From positions 1 to 46,228 of the forward strand of contig JAFEBA010000074.1 of assembly GCA_018266105.1 (NCBI GenBank): DNA of 46,228 bases, written 5' to 3'. This DNA comes from a bacterium. Its GTDB lineage: Bacteria; Vulcanimicrobiota; Xenobia; Xenobiales; JADMJV01. The number at the start of each line of letters is the position of its first letter. Position 1 is the stretch's first letter. The position numbers and the translations under genes are program-made. Positions 1 to 8,004 of this stretch are shown one piece after another. Under the pieces are notes generated by a model that saw nothing but the letters and a program-made list of their open reading frames with translations, made no database searches and was not told the DNA's origin.

Positions 1-78
1 CGGGTCGGAGGGCCACCACCGGTGTTAAGCAATGCACACCACTCAAGGTGGCGTCGATGGACTGGGAGGCTCGGGTTG

Positions 79-846
79 CTACTTGCCGTCGGTCAGGATG
101 AGCGGGCCGTTGGCGGTGATGGCTACGGTGTGTTCGTAGTGGGCGGAGTAGCCTTTGTCGACGGTGACAATGGTCCAGCCATCGCGTTTGGACACCACTT
201 CGAAGGTGCCCGTGTTGACCATGGGTTCGATGGCAATGACCATTCCGGCTTCGAGTTTGGCGCCTTTGTCTTTGGAGACGAAGTTGGGAACCTGGGGTTC
301 CTCGTGCAGGTCACGGCCCACGCCGTGGCCGACCAGGTCGCGCACGACCGAGAAGCCATGGCTCTCGCAGTGTTCCTGAACGGCTCGGGAGATGTCCTGG
401 ACGTAGTTGCCGACCTTGGCCTGGGCGATGCCCAGGTAGAGGGATTCTTCGGTAATCTTCATCAGTTTCTGGTGGTTGGGAGCGACTTCGCCGACGGCGA
501 TGGTGATGGCCGAGTCGGCGATGAAGCCCTGCCAGGCCAGCCCGCAGTCCACGCTGACTACGTCGCCGGCTTTGAGGCGGCGGTTGTTGGGAATGCCGTG
601 GACGACCTCTTCGTTGACGGAGATGCACAGGGTGGCCGGGAAGCCTCGATAGCCCTTGAAGGCTGGACGGCCGCCCTGAGCGACGATGAAGTCGTAGGCA
701 ATCTGGTCCAGGTCCTTGGTGCGCACGCGCTCTACGGCCGCTTCTCGCACCAGATTGAGGCATTGGCGCAGGAGTCTGCCGCCTTCACGAATCAGTTCGA
801 TTTCATTGGCCGTCTTTAAAATCACGCCGCCCTTGGTCTTACTCAC
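79..846 (-). CDS. map: Type I methionine aminopeptidase
   Basis: This cytosolic enzyme removes the initiator methionine from nascent proteins. The 255-residue product has the complete pita-bread dimetal site: D100 (VSVDCG), D111 (FIADSA), H174 (GHGVG), E207 (AIEPM) and E238 (HYEHT). It starts at a GTG whose first bases overlap the adk stop codon (GTGA), so it is translationally coupled to adk. Its position after secY-adk is the usual end of the spc operon. The infA gene that often follows is not visible in the 78 bases left before the window edge. Confidence 0.97.
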   Translation of the reverse strand: MSKTKGGVILKTANEIELIREGGRLLRQCLNLVREAAVERVRTKDLDQIAYDFIVAQGGRPAFKGYRGFPATLCISVNEEVVHGIPNNRRLKAGDVVSVDCGLAWQGFIADSAITIAVGEVAPNHQKLMKITEESLYLGIAQAKVGNYVQDISRAVQEHCESHGFSVVRDLVGHGVGRDLHEEPQVPNFVSKDKGAKLEAGMVIAIEPMVNTGTFEVVSKRDGWTIVTVDKGYSAHYEHTVAITANGPLILTDGK

Positions 847-1499
847 ACCGTCGCTTCTTTCCCCAACGCCTGGATAATGGCCTGAGTGATCGCGTTGACC
901 TCACCCATGGCGTCGATTTCTTTGAGCAAAGGTGTCTTTCGATAAAACTCCACCACCGGCTCGGTCTGCTTATGGAAGACGTGCAGTCGATTGCGAATAG
1001 AGTCTTCCGTGTCGTCTGAACGTTGAATCAGGGCTGAGCCGTCCACATCGCATACGCCTTCAACTTTCGGGGCGTTGAAGAGCAGGTGGTAAGGGCGGGC
1101 GCACTGCGAGCAGATGCGACGGCAGCTGAGTCGGGTGACGATTTCGTCATCCGGCATCATCATCTGTACAACCGCATCCAGCGGGCGCTGCAGGCGGTTG
1201 AGCAGGGCCTGGGTGGCGATGGCCTGGACTTCTGAGCGGGGGAAGCCGTCCAGGATAAAACCCAGTCGGCAGTCTTTCTGCTGCAGTCGCATTTCCACCA
1301 GGCCCAGGATCATCTCGTCCGAGACCAGGTTGCCGGCTGCCAGGCAGTCCTTGATCTGATTGCCGATCAGGCTGCCCTGCTTGACTTCTTCGCGTAGCAT
1401 TTCGCCGGTTGAGATATGTGGAATGTGGTAGTGAGCGGCCAGGCGTGAGGCCTGGGTGCCCTTGCCGGCCCCGGGAGGGCCTATCAATACCATTCTCAC
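843..1499 (-). CDS. adk: Adenylate kinase with zinc-type LID
   Basis: Adenylate kinase interconverts AMP, ADP and ATP in the cytosol. The 218-residue product has the P-loop GPPGAGKGTQ at residues 7-16, the DGFPR motif near residue 84, and a LID with C130, C133, C150 and D153. That Cys-Cys-Cys-Asp set is the zinc-binding arrangement known from Bacillus-type adenylate kinases, so this is the long, zinc-bearing form. It lies between secY and map. It is separated from secY by 87 bases that carry a strong hairpin, and it overlaps map by four bases. Confidence 0.97.
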   Translation of the reverse strand: MRMVLIGPPGAGKGTQASRLAAHYHIPHISTGEMLREEVKQGSLIGNQIKDCLAAGNLVSDEMILGLVEMRLQQKDCRLGFILDGFPRSEVQAIATQALLNRLQRPLDAVVQMMMPDDEIVTRLSCRRICSQCARPYHLLFNAPKVEGVCDVDGSALIQRSDDTEDSIRNRLHVFHKQTEPVVEFYRKTPLLKEIDAMGEVNAITQAIIQALGKEATV

Positions 1500-1523
1500 G
1501 TGGTGGATCCCCGTTCAGATAAC

Positions 1524-1558
1524 TCCGCCCGCCTATTCCTGGGGAAGAGGCGGGCGGA
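1524..1558 (-). other. Perfect hairpin between secY and adk
   Basis: An 11-bp perfect inverted repeat (TCCGCCCGCCT at 1524-1534 with AGGCGGGCGGA at 1548-1558, 13-nt loop) fills the only sizeable gap in the secY-adk-map part of the operon. No T-run follows it on the minus strand, so it is not a clean intrinsic terminator. A role in partial attenuation, pausing or RNA processing and stability is an inference. Confidence 0.6.
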
Positions 1559-1586
1559 TCTTAACTAATTCCTGTGGGTTGCAGGC

Positions 1587-2909
1587 TTATTTCATGAAGC
1601 CTTGGTAGTTGCGCAGCACCATGCGGGCCTGAATCTGGCTCATGGTGTCCAGGGCCACGCCCACGATGATGAGCAACGAGGTCGAGCCCAGGTAGAAGCT
1701 GTTGACGTTGGTCATCTTCATGATGAAGTTGGGCACGATCGCCAGCCCCGCCAGGAACAGTCCAGAGACCAGGTTGAGGCGGTTGAGCAGGCGGTGCAGG
1801 TACTCCGAGGTGGCGCGACCTGGACGGATGCCGGGGATGAATCCACCCTGCTTCTTGAGGTTGTCCGCGATGTCTTCAGGGCTGAAGGCAATCGAGGAAT
1901 AGAAGTAGGTGAAGAAGATCACCATGGCGGCGTAGAACACGTTGTAGAACGGGTTGTTGGAGTTCAGGAAGTTTTTCACGCCCTCCTTGAACTGGACCGC
2001 CCACTCCGGCGCCGTTTCGGGAATCATGCCCACCAGCGTGCTGGGGAGGTACATCAGCGAGACGGCGAAGATGATGGAGATCACGCCGGCGTTGTTGACT
2101 TTGACCGGGATGAAGGTGGATTGGCCACCCATGACCCGATTGCCGACCTGGCGCTTGGGGAACTGAATCGGAACTTTGCGCACGGCCAGGGTCATGATGA
2201 TAATCGAGATCACCACACCCAGGCTCATCAGGAAGAAGACCACCAGCGACAATCCGGCGCGGGCACCGCCGGCCTGGGCAGCCTGCAGCGTTTTCATCAG
2301 ATACATCGGGTAGGACATGACGATGCCAGCGAAGATGAGCAACGACACACCGCTGCCCAGCGATTTCTCGGACATTGTCTCGCCCAACCAGATCATAAAG
2401 CAAGTTCCGGCCACCAGGGTCACGATCACGCCTGCCAGGAAGAGCGGGCTCTTGCTCATGAAAACCCAGCTACTGGGGTCTTCGGGCTTGCCGTAGCGAC
2501 CCAACGAGGTGGTCATGACGGTTGCCTGCACGAAGGCCAGACAGATGGTCAGCCAGCGGGTGTATTTGACGATCTGGCGTCGCCCGATCTCGCCGCCTTC
2601 TTTCTGCATGTCCTTAAGCTGGGGCGACACCACCGTCAACAGCTGCATGATGATGCTGGCGTTGATGTAGGGGGTGATCCCCAGCGCCACGATGGAGAAC
2701 TTGTTGAGCGCGTTACCGGTGAACATTCCCAGCAACTGGAAGAGTTCGCCGCCGGCTAACAGGTTTTCCCAGACCTGGCGATTGATGCCCGGAATGGGCA
2801 CGTGGACTGCTAATGCAAAGATGAGGAAACCAATAAACAGCCAGGATATGCGACCTCGCAAATCCCGGCTGTTCATCGCCTCAGCTAACGCGGCTTGAGG
2901 GCTGGACAC
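1587..2909 (-). CDS. secY: Protein translocase subunit SecY
   Basis: SecY is the channel subunit of the SecYEG translocon in the inner membrane. The 440-residue product has about ten hydrophobic segments. It carries the family signatures VPIPGI in the plug/TM1-2 region, LGITPYINASIIMQLL in TM2-3, and the C-terminal stretch ending in VLRNYQGFMK. It starts at a GTG that overlaps the rplO stop by one base (TAGTG), indicating coupled translation. The length is normal for the family and nothing suggests damage. Confidence 0.98.
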   Translation of the reverse strand: MSSPQAALAEAMNSRDLRGRISWLFIGFLIFALAVHVPIPGINRQVWENLLAGGELFQLLGMFTGNALNKFSIVALGITPYINASIIMQLLTVVSPQLKDMQKEGGEIGRRQIVKYTRWLTICLAFVQATVMTTSLGRYGKPEDPSSWVFMSKSPLFLAGVIVTLVAGTCFMIWLGETMSEKSLGSGVSLLIFAGIVMSYPMYLMKTLQAAQAGGARAGLSLVVFFLMSLGVVISIIIMTLAVRKVPIQFPKRQVGNRVMGGQSTFIPVKVNNAGVISIIFAVSLMYLPSTLVGMIPETAPEWAVQFKEGVKNFLNSNNPFYNVFYAAMVIFFTYFYSSIAFSPEDIADNLKKQGGFIPGIRPGRATSEYLHRLLNRLNLVSGLFLAGLAIVPNFIMKMTNVNSFYLGSTSLLIIVGVALDTMSQIQARMVLRNYQGFMK

Positions 2910-3346
2910 TAGATGACCTCTACTTTCCCCCCGGCCTTTTCGATTGCCTCACGGGCCGAGGCGGTGTAGGCGTCCAGCTGGACCGTGAGCTTCTTGCTCA
3001 GGCTTCCGGAACCCAACACCTTGATGGGCTGACGCAAATTGCGCACAAAGCCCTTTTCCCTCAAAGACTCCGCGGTAATCGTGGAATTCTCATCAAATTG
3101 ATCCAAATGTTTCAGGGTGACTTCCAGATACTCCGTGCGGAAGTGATTCTTGAAGCCCCTGTATTTGGGCAACTGACGATACCAGGGGGTTTGGCCGCCC
3201 TCGAACTCCGGACCCTTGGTGCCGCCCGAACGGGAGGACTGACCTTTGTGTCCACGGGTCGCCTGGGCGCCCAACTTGCCGCCGCGACCCACGCGACGGC
3301 GATGTTTGCGGGCTCCTTCGTTGGAGCGCAAATCGTTGGCTTTCAT
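2909..3346 (-). CDS. rplO: 50S ribosomal protein L15
   Basis: L15 is a large-subunit assembly protein. The 145-residue product has the basic, glycine-rich N-terminus typical of the family (RRVGRGGKLGAQATRGHKGQ) and a globular C-terminal domain ending in KAGGKVEVI. It follows rpsE after only nine bases, leaving no room for rpmD (L30), which commonly sits between S5 and L15. Its stop overlaps the secY start. Confidence 0.97.
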   Translation of the reverse strand: MKANDLRSNEGARKHRRRVGRGGKLGAQATRGHKGQSSRSGGTKGPEFEGGQTPWYRQLPKYRGFKNHFRTEYLEVTLKHLDQFDENSTITAESLREKGFVRNLRQPIKVLGSGSLSKKLTVQLDAYTASAREAIEKAGGKVEVI

Positions 3347-3355
3347 CGTTCCTCC

Positions 3356-3922
3356 TTAGGTCAGAGCCGGCTCGGCGGAGTGAGCAGTTTCCTGCAGCAC
3401 AGCGGCGACGCGCTTGCCGACCAGTTCTTCCACGGTTTTGCCGCGGCGGGCCGCGATTTCCTCAGCCTTGAGCAGCTCGGAGAGTCCTTTGACGGTGGTG
3501 TAAACCACGTTGGTGGGATTCTTGGAGCCGAGCGTCTTGGTGAGGATGTCTTTGATGCCGGCCAGCTCAACCACGGCGCGGACGGCACCACCGGCGATAA
3601 CGCCAGTACCGGCGGAGGCCGGGCGCATCATCACTCGGGTCGAGCCGAATTCGGCCACGTGAGCGTGGGGGATAGTGTGACCCACCATCGGCACGCGGAT
3701 CAGGTTCTTCTTGGCGTCTTCGTTGGCCTTACGGATGGCCTCGGGGACTTCGCCAGCCTTACCCAGGCCGACGCCCACGTGACCGGCTCCGTCACCTACT
3801 ACAACCAGTGCGGAGAAGGCGAAGCGTTTGCCGCCCTTAACCACCTTGGAGACGCGGTTGATACGAACCAGGTGTTCTTTCAGGTCCAGACCCTCGGGGT
3901 CGACGTGTCTTTGTAAACTCAT
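3356..3922 (-). CDS. rpsE: 30S ribosomal protein S5
   Basis: S5 is a small-subunit protein at the mRNA entry channel that helps set decoding accuracy. The 188-residue product has the N-terminal double-stranded-RNA-binding-like fold (VVKGGKRFAFSALVVVGD) and the C-terminal domain with the GSTRVMMRPASAGTGVIAGG signature. A short extra C-terminal tail ends in AHSAEPALT. It is eight bases from rplR and nine from rplO in the same transcription unit. Confidence 0.97.
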   Translation of the reverse strand: MSLQRHVDPEGLDLKEHLVRINRVSKVVKGGKRFAFSALVVVGDGAGHVGVGLGKAGEVPEAIRKANEDAKKNLIRVPMVGHTIPHAHVAEFGSTRVMMRPASAGTGVIAGGAVRAVVELAGIKDILTKTLGSKNPTNVVYTTVKGLSELLKAEEIAARRGKTVEELVGKRVAAVLQETAHSAEPALT

Positions 3923-3930
3923 ACTGCCTC

Positions 3931-4293
3931 CTAGAATTCCAGACCCTTGCTGCGAGCGGCTTCAGCCAGTGCAGCCACACGGCCGTGGTATTTGTAGCCA
4001 CCACGGTCGAACACCACGGAGGTGATGCCCTTTTCGGTGCTGCGCTGTCCGATCAGCTCGCCCACCTTGACGGCCTTCTCTTTGAGGGACATCTTCTGTC
4101 CTTTGAGAGAGGGATCGAGGCTGGAGGCGGCCACCAGGGTGTTGCCCTGAGTGTCGTCGATGACCTGAACATAGACGTGGTTCAGGCTGCGGTAGATGAC
4201 CAGGCGGGGACGCTCGGTCGAACCGGAGAGGCGCTTGCGCACGCGCAGATGACGCTGCACGCGCGTGGAGTTGCGCGAAACCTTCTTGATCAT
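3931..4293 (-). CDS. rplR: 50S ribosomal protein L18
   Basis: L18 binds 5S rRNA in the central protuberance together with L5. The 120-residue product has the basic N-terminus (RHLRVRKRLSGSTERPRL) followed by the family core with YVQVIDD and VFDRGGYKYHGRVAALAEAAR. It lies two bases after the rplF stop and eight bases before rpsE. Length and order match the standard spc arrangement. Confidence 0.97.
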   Translation of the reverse strand: MIKKVSRNSTRVQRHLRVRKRLSGSTERPRLVIYRSLNHVYVQVIDDTQGNTLVAASSLDPSLKGQKMSLKEKAVKVGELIGQRSTEKGITSVVFDRGGYKYHGRVAALAEAARSKGLEF

Positions 4294-4295
4294 TA

Positions 4296-4859
4296 TTACT
4301 TACCAGCCTTTCCGGCTTTGCCCATCTTGCGCAGGATCTTCTCACCCACGTAGCGGACGCCCTTACCCTTGTAGGGCTCCGGGGGACGCATCTCACGCAG
4401 GTTGGCGGCAACCTGGCCGACCTTCTGACGGTCGACTCCTTTAACGTGGATGAAGTTTGTCTTGGCGCGGTTGTCTGCCTCGACCACCAGCTCGATGTCG
4501 GCGATTTCGGCGACGTCGATGGGGTGCGAGTAGCCCAGCTGAAGCTGGATGCCCTTGCCCTGCTGCACGGCGCGGTAACCGACGCCAATGATTTCCAGCG
4601 ACTTGGTGAAGCCGGTGGACACGCCGGTGACGGCGTTGTTGAGCAGGGTGCGGGAGAGGCCGTGAGCCGACTTGAGGGCGCGGTTCTCGTGATCCGGGTT
4701 GACGATGCTCAGGTTGCTACCTTCGACCGTCACCTTCAGCTCGGGGTGGATATGGTGCTCCAACTGGCCTTTGGGTCCCTTGACGGTGACTTTGCCGCCG
4801 TCGACCGAGACTGTAACGCCCTTGGGCAGTTCAATGGGTTTCTTTCCAATACGTGACAT
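4296..4859 (-). CDS. rplF: 50S ribosomal protein L6
   Basis: L6 is a large-subunit protein near the factor-binding site. The 187-residue product shows the two tandem L6 folds and the classic motif RPPEPYKGKGVRYVGE near the C-terminus, followed by a basic tail (KILRKMGKAGKAGK). The start MSRIGKKPIELPKGV is the family norm. It sits between rpsH and rplR with gaps of 12 and two bases. Confidence 0.97.
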   Translation of the reverse strand: MSRIGKKPIELPKGVTVSVDGGKVTVKGPKGQLEHHIHPELKVTVEGSNLSIVNPDHENRALKSAHGLSRTLLNNAVTGVSTGFTKSLEIIGVGYRAVQQGKGIQLQLGYSHPIDVAEIADIELVVEADNRAKTNFIHVKGVDRQKVGQVAANLREMRPPEPYKGKGVRYVGEKILRKMGKAGKAGK

Positions 4860-4871
4860 GTCAGCTCCTCG

Positions 4872-5270
4872 CTACCACACGTAGGCCAGGACTTCGCCGC
4901 CTACACCCTGCTTGCGAGCCTTGCGGCCGGACATAACGCCCTTTGGGGTGGAGAGGATGACGACGCCCATGCCGCCGTAAATGTTGGGGATTTCTTCCTT
5001 GCCTACGTAGCGACGCAGGCCCGGCTTGGAGACGCGGGTGATGCCATTGATCACCCGGTCGCGCTCGGAGCTGTACTTCATCTGGATGCGCAGCACACCC
5101 TGAACTCCGGCTTGAATCATTTGATAGTCCTTGATGAAGCCTTCGCGCTTGAGCACTTTGGCAATGCGCTCCTTCATCTTGGAGGCGGGCACGTCGACCT
5201 GCTCGTGAAGAGACTTATTGGCGTTGCGCACGCGGGTCAGCATATCTGCAATGGGATCTGTGGTCGGCAT
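4872..5270 (-). CDS. rpsH: 30S ribosomal protein S8
   Basis: S8 is a primary 16S rRNA-binding protein of the central domain and is known in other bacteria as the translational repressor of the spc operon. The 132-residue product begins TDPIADMLTRVRNAN and ends with STPKGVMSGRKARKQGVGGEVLAYVW, both diagnostic. It follows rplE after only 12 bases, so rpsN (S14), which usually lies between L5 and S8, is absent here. Confidence 0.97.
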   Translation of the reverse strand: MPTTDPIADMLTRVRNANKSLHEQVDVPASKMKERIAKVLKREGFIKDYQMIQAGVQGVLRIQMKYSSERDRVINGITRVSKPGLRRYVGKEEIPNIYGGMGVVILSTPKGVMSGRKARKQGVGGEVLAYVW

Positions 5271-5282
5271 ACTCGACTCTCC

Positions 5283-5915
5283 TTACTGGGTCCGGATGGG
5301 GCAGCCGAGGAGTTTCAGGAACTCGGAAGCCTCTTCATCCGTGTTGGCGGTGGTGACGATGTTGATGTCCATTCCTCGGACGCGTTCCACCTTGTCATAC
5401 TGGATCTCGGGGAAGATGGTCTGCTCTTTCAGGCCGATGGCATAGTTGCCGCGGCCGTCGAACGACTTGTGGGGCAGGCCACGGAAGTCGCGGATACGGG
5501 GCAGAACCACCGAGAACAGCTTGTCCAGGAAGGCCCACATGCGCGGTCCGCGCAGGGTCACCTTGGTGCCGATTTTCACGCCTTCACGCAGTTTGAAGTT
5601 GGAGATGGAGTTGCGGGCCTTGGTGATCACCGGGCGTTGGCCGGTGATATGTCCCAGTTCAGCGTGGGCCATATCCAGCAACTTGGGGTTGCCGATGGCT
5701 TCACCGACGCCGATGTTGATGACCACTTTCTCCAGACGGGGCACCTGCATGACGTTCTTGTAGTTGAATTTCTCCTTCAGAGCACCGACGACTTCAGCCT
5801 TGTACTTGTCCTTAAGGCGAAGCGGGATCTTCTTGAAGGGTTCTTTGGTGACGGGACCGCCGAGGTCGATGGGACCTTTGCGTCCGCCCTTTTGGGGTTC
5901 GGGTTTCTTGGCCAT
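5283..5915 (-). CDS. rplE: 50S ribosomal protein L5 with N-terminal extension
   Basis: L5 contacts 5S rRNA and tRNA at the central protuberance. The core matches the family (NVMQVPRLEKVVINIGVGEA, GRGNYAIGLKEQTIFPEI, MDINIVTTANTDEEA). The 210-residue product is about 30 residues longer than the usual 179 or so. The excess is a basic, proline/glycine-rich N-terminal extension (MAKKPEPQKGGRKGP and onward) before the normal start LRLKDKYKAEVV. The extension has no visible KOW motif, so it does not look like a fused L24 remnant. A purine-rich site (AAAGGA) precedes the ATG. It is the first gene after the missing rplX slot. Confidence 0.96.
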   Translation of the reverse strand: MAKKPEPQKGGRKGPIDLGGPVTKEPFKKIPLRLKDKYKAEVVGALKEKFNYKNVMQVPRLEKVVINIGVGEAIGNPKLLDMAHAELGHITGQRPVITKARNSISNFKLREGVKIGTKVTLRGPRMWAFLDKLFSVVLPRIRDFRGLPHKSFDGRGNYAIGLKEQTIFPEIQYDKVERVRGMDINIVTTANTDEEASEFLKLLGCPIRTQ

Positions 5916-5990
5916 TGTTATCCTTTCGTCGGAACGTCTTTGTGCTCCGACATTTAGCCATTATGGTAAATGGGCTTAAGTTTTAAACCA

Positions 5991-6015
5991 GCGAGGCGGG
6001 GAAACCCCGCCTCGC
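5991..6015 (-). other. Perfect hairpin in the slot normally held by rplX
   Basis: An 11-bp perfect stem (GCGAGGCGGGG at 5991-6001 and CCCCGCCTCGC at 6005-6015) with an AAA loop lies in the 125-base gap between rplN and rplE, where L24 is normally encoded. On the minus strand it is followed by GGTTTAAAACTT, a weak U-tract. It could be a partial terminator or attenuator, an RNA-processing or stability element, or a scar of the gene's loss. Confidence 0.65.
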
Positions 6016-6040
6016 CAGGTTAACTTCTGGACAGAAGCGC

Positions 6041-6409
6041 TTAGAGAACTTCCGGAGCCAGAGAGACGATCTTCATGAACTCACGCTCACGGAGTTCGCG
6101 GGCAACCGGTCCGAAGATGCGGGTGCCGCGAGGATTGAGGTCCTCACGGATGATCACGGCCGCGTTGTCGTCGAAACCGATATAAGAACCGTCGGGACGG
6201 CGAACGCGGGTCTTGGTGCGGACGACCACAGCCTTGACCACGTCACCCTTCTTGACGGCGCCACCGGGGGTGGCGGTTTTGACGGCGGCGACAATGATGT
6301 CACCGACGCCGGCGTACTTACGCAGCGAGCCGCCGAGCACGCGGATGCACAGAAGTTCCTTAGCACCCGAGTTGTCAGCTACGCGAAGGCGGGTTTCCTG
6401 TTGAATCAT
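6041..6409 (-). CDS. rplN: 50S ribosomal protein L14
   Basis: L14 lies at the subunit interface of the large subunit. The 122-residue product has the near-invariant start MIQQETRLRVADNSGAKE, the GDIIVAAVKTA segment and the C-terminal GTRIFGPVARELR. It follows rpsQ after 11 bases. Downstream the standard order breaks: a hairpin-bearing gap replaces rplX. Confidence 0.98.
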   Translation of the reverse strand: MIQQETRLRVADNSGAKELLCIRVLGGSLRKYAGVGDIIVAAVKTATPGGAVKKGDVVKAVVVRTKTRVRRPDGSYIGFDDNAAVIIREDLNPRGTRIFGPVARELREREFMKIVSLAPEVL

Positions 6410-6420
6410 GGTAGCCTCCC

Positions 6421-6690
6421 TTAGCGAGCTTTCTCAAGGATGATCTGGATCCGCCAGCGCTTGTCGCGAGACAACGGGCGGGTTTCCGTGATGCGAACCA
6501 CGTCGCCAACGCCACACGAGTTGTCCTCGTCGTGGGCCTTGTACTTCTTGGTGCGCTTGATGATCTTTTTGTAGAGCGGGTGAGGGAACTGACGCGTAAC
6601 GGCAACCACCACGGTCTTGTCCATCTTGTCGCTCACAACCACGCCGACGCGGGTTTTGCGCCGGGCACGGGTAACGGTAGCTTCACTCAT
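6421..6690 (-). CDS. rpsQ: 30S ribosomal protein S17
   Basis: S17 is an OB-fold protein that binds 16S rRNA early in assembly. The 89-residue product has the family core RKTRVGVVVSDKMDKTVVVAV, the basic hairpin (YKKIIKRTKKYKAHDE) and GDVVRITETRPLSRDKRWRI. Its ATG overlaps the rpmC stop as ATGA, giving tight coupling. Confidence 0.97.
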   Translation of the reverse strand: MSEATVTRARRKTRVGVVVSDKMDKTVVVAVTRQFPHPLYKKIIKRTKKYKAHDEDNSCGVGDVVRITETRPLSRDKRWRIQIILEKAR

Positions 6691-6911
6691 TTCTTAGCTC
6701 CTTCGGCCTCGGCCAATTCCTTCTCACGCAGGATGGTATGGATTCGGGCGATCTCTTTCTTCACGCGGCGAACTTCCGCGTTGTTTTGAGAACCACCGGT
6801 CGAAAGCATGAAGCGCAAGTTAAAGAGCTCCTGCTTGGTTTCGATGAGGTGCTCGCGCAAAGCCGCTTTGTCTTTGCCTCGCAGGTTTTTTCTGGAATCG
6901 GTGGTCTTCAC
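6687..6911 (-). CDS. rpmC: 50S ribosomal protein L29
   Basis: L29 lies at the polypeptide exit and docks trigger factor and SRP together with L23. The 74-residue product is helical with the diagnostic ELFNLRFMLSTGG and RRVKKEIARIHTILREKE segments. It starts at a GTG overlapping the rplP stop (GTGA) and overlaps rpsQ by four bases. A slightly long, charged N-terminus precedes the core. Confidence 0.96.
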   Translation of the reverse strand: MKTTDSRKNLRGKDKAALREHLIETKQELFNLRFMLSTGGSQNNAEVRRVKKEIARIHTILREKELAEAEGAKK

Positions 6912-7336
6912 GCCTGGTCTCCTCCGAACTCTTCGCGCACCATGAAGCGGGTCTTCATGGGTAGCTTGTTAGCGGCGAGGCGCATGGCCTCGCGTGCCGC
7001 TTCTTCGGGAACACCAGCGATCTCGAACATGATGCGGCCGGGACGAACCACGGCCACCCAGAACTCCGGAGATCCCTTGCCCGAGCCCATTCGGGTCTCG
7101 GCCGGTTTCTTGGTCACGGACTTGTCAGGGAAGACGCGGATCCAGACCTTACCACCACGCTTGATATAGCGGGTCATAGCGATACGGGCGGCTTCGATTT
7201 GGCGGGCGGTCAGCCAGCACGGCTCCATCGACTGGAGGGCGTACTGTCCGAAGTAGACGGAACTACCCCGGTGCGACTTGCCTTTCATACGGCCGCGATG
7301 AACTTTGCGATGTTTTACTCGCTTTGGGCTAAGCAT
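6908..7336 (-). CDS. rplP: 50S ribosomal protein L16
   Basis: L16 sits near the A-site tRNA elbow in the large subunit. The 142-residue product begins MLSPKRVKHRKVHRGRMKG and contains TARQIEAARIAMTRYIKRGGKVWIRVFPDKSVTKKPAETRMGSGKG, the hallmark of L16. It lies ten bases after rpsC and overlaps rpmC by four bases. Confidence 0.98.
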   Translation of the reverse strand: MLSPKRVKHRKVHRGRMKGKSHRGSSVYFGQYALQSMEPCWLTARQIEAARIAMTRYIKRGGKVWIRVFPDKSVTKKPAETRMGSGKGSPEFWVAVVRPGRIMFEIAGVPEEAAREAMRLAANKLPMKTRFMVREEFGGDQA

Positions 7337-7346
7337 TTGGCGCCTC

Positions 7347-8003
7347 CTACAGCTGCTGCTCGGGCTGCTGATCCGCCTTCTGAGGCAGGATCTCGCCGCG
7401 ATACACCCACACTTTGACGCCGATGCGGCCGGCCGGGGTGCGAGCTTCGTGGATAGAGTAGTCGATATCGGCGCGCAGCGTGTGCAGCGGCACCTTACCT
7501 TGGAAGTTACGCTCGGTGCGGGCGATTTCCGCGCCGCCCAGACGTCCGCTGACCTGAACCTTGATGCCCTTGGCGCCAGCTTTCATCGAGCGGCTCATCG
7601 ATTGCTTCATCGCGCGGCGGAAAGCCACGCGCTTCTCGAGAGCTTCAGCGATGTTCTGAGCGACCAGTTCGGCGTCCAGTTCCGGCTGCTTGATTTCCTT
7701 GACGGAGATCTTGATCGGCTTCTGGGTGAGCTTTTCCAGCTTCTTGCGGAGGTCTTCGATGCCAGAGCCGCGCTTACCGATGACCAGGCCGGGCTTGCCC
7801 GTATTGATGATCACGTGCACCTTGTTGGCGCGCTCGATCTCAATGCGAGAGATGCTGGCGTGGCGGTATTGCGCGAGTACGAACTTACGAATCTGAAAGT
7901 CCTCGCGGATCCACTCGGCCAGGTTTTTCTCCTGGAACCAGCGCGAATCCCAACCGCGGATAATGCCCAGACGGAGTCCGAGCGGGTGAATCTTCTGACC
8001 CAT
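7347..8003 (-). CDS. rpsC: 30S ribosomal protein S3
   Basis: S3 forms part of the mRNA entry tunnel and its helicase site. The 218-residue product has the start MGQKIHPLGLRLGI, a KH domain containing VIGKRGSGIEDLRKKLEKLT, and the C-terminal domain with GRLGGAEIARTE and the final GVKVWVYRGEILP. It follows rplV after a single base, so translational coupling is likely. Confidence 0.98.
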   Translation of the reverse strand: MGQKIHPLGLRLGIIRGWDSRWFQEKNLAEWIREDFQIRKFVLAQYRHASISRIEIERANKVHVIINTGKPGLVIGKRGSGIEDLRKKLEKLTQKPIKISVKEIKQPELDAELVAQNIAEALEKRVAFRRAMKQSMSRSMKAGAKGIKVQVSGRLGGAEIARTERNFQGKVPLHTLRADIDYSIHEARTPAGRIGVKVWVYRGEILPQKADQQPEQQL

Positions 8004-8004
8004 A

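Noticed and set aside
1..78. Partial infA or other gene downstream of map
   Set aside because: No reading frame with similarity to IF-1 or L36 could be seen on either strand in these 78 bases.
1602..2759. 385-codon open frame on the plus strand opposite secY
   Set aside because: It is antisense to an unmistakable secY and is rich in His, Asp, Gly and Gln, as expected of the reverse complement of a GC-rich membrane-protein gene. No ribosome-binding site or domain is visible.
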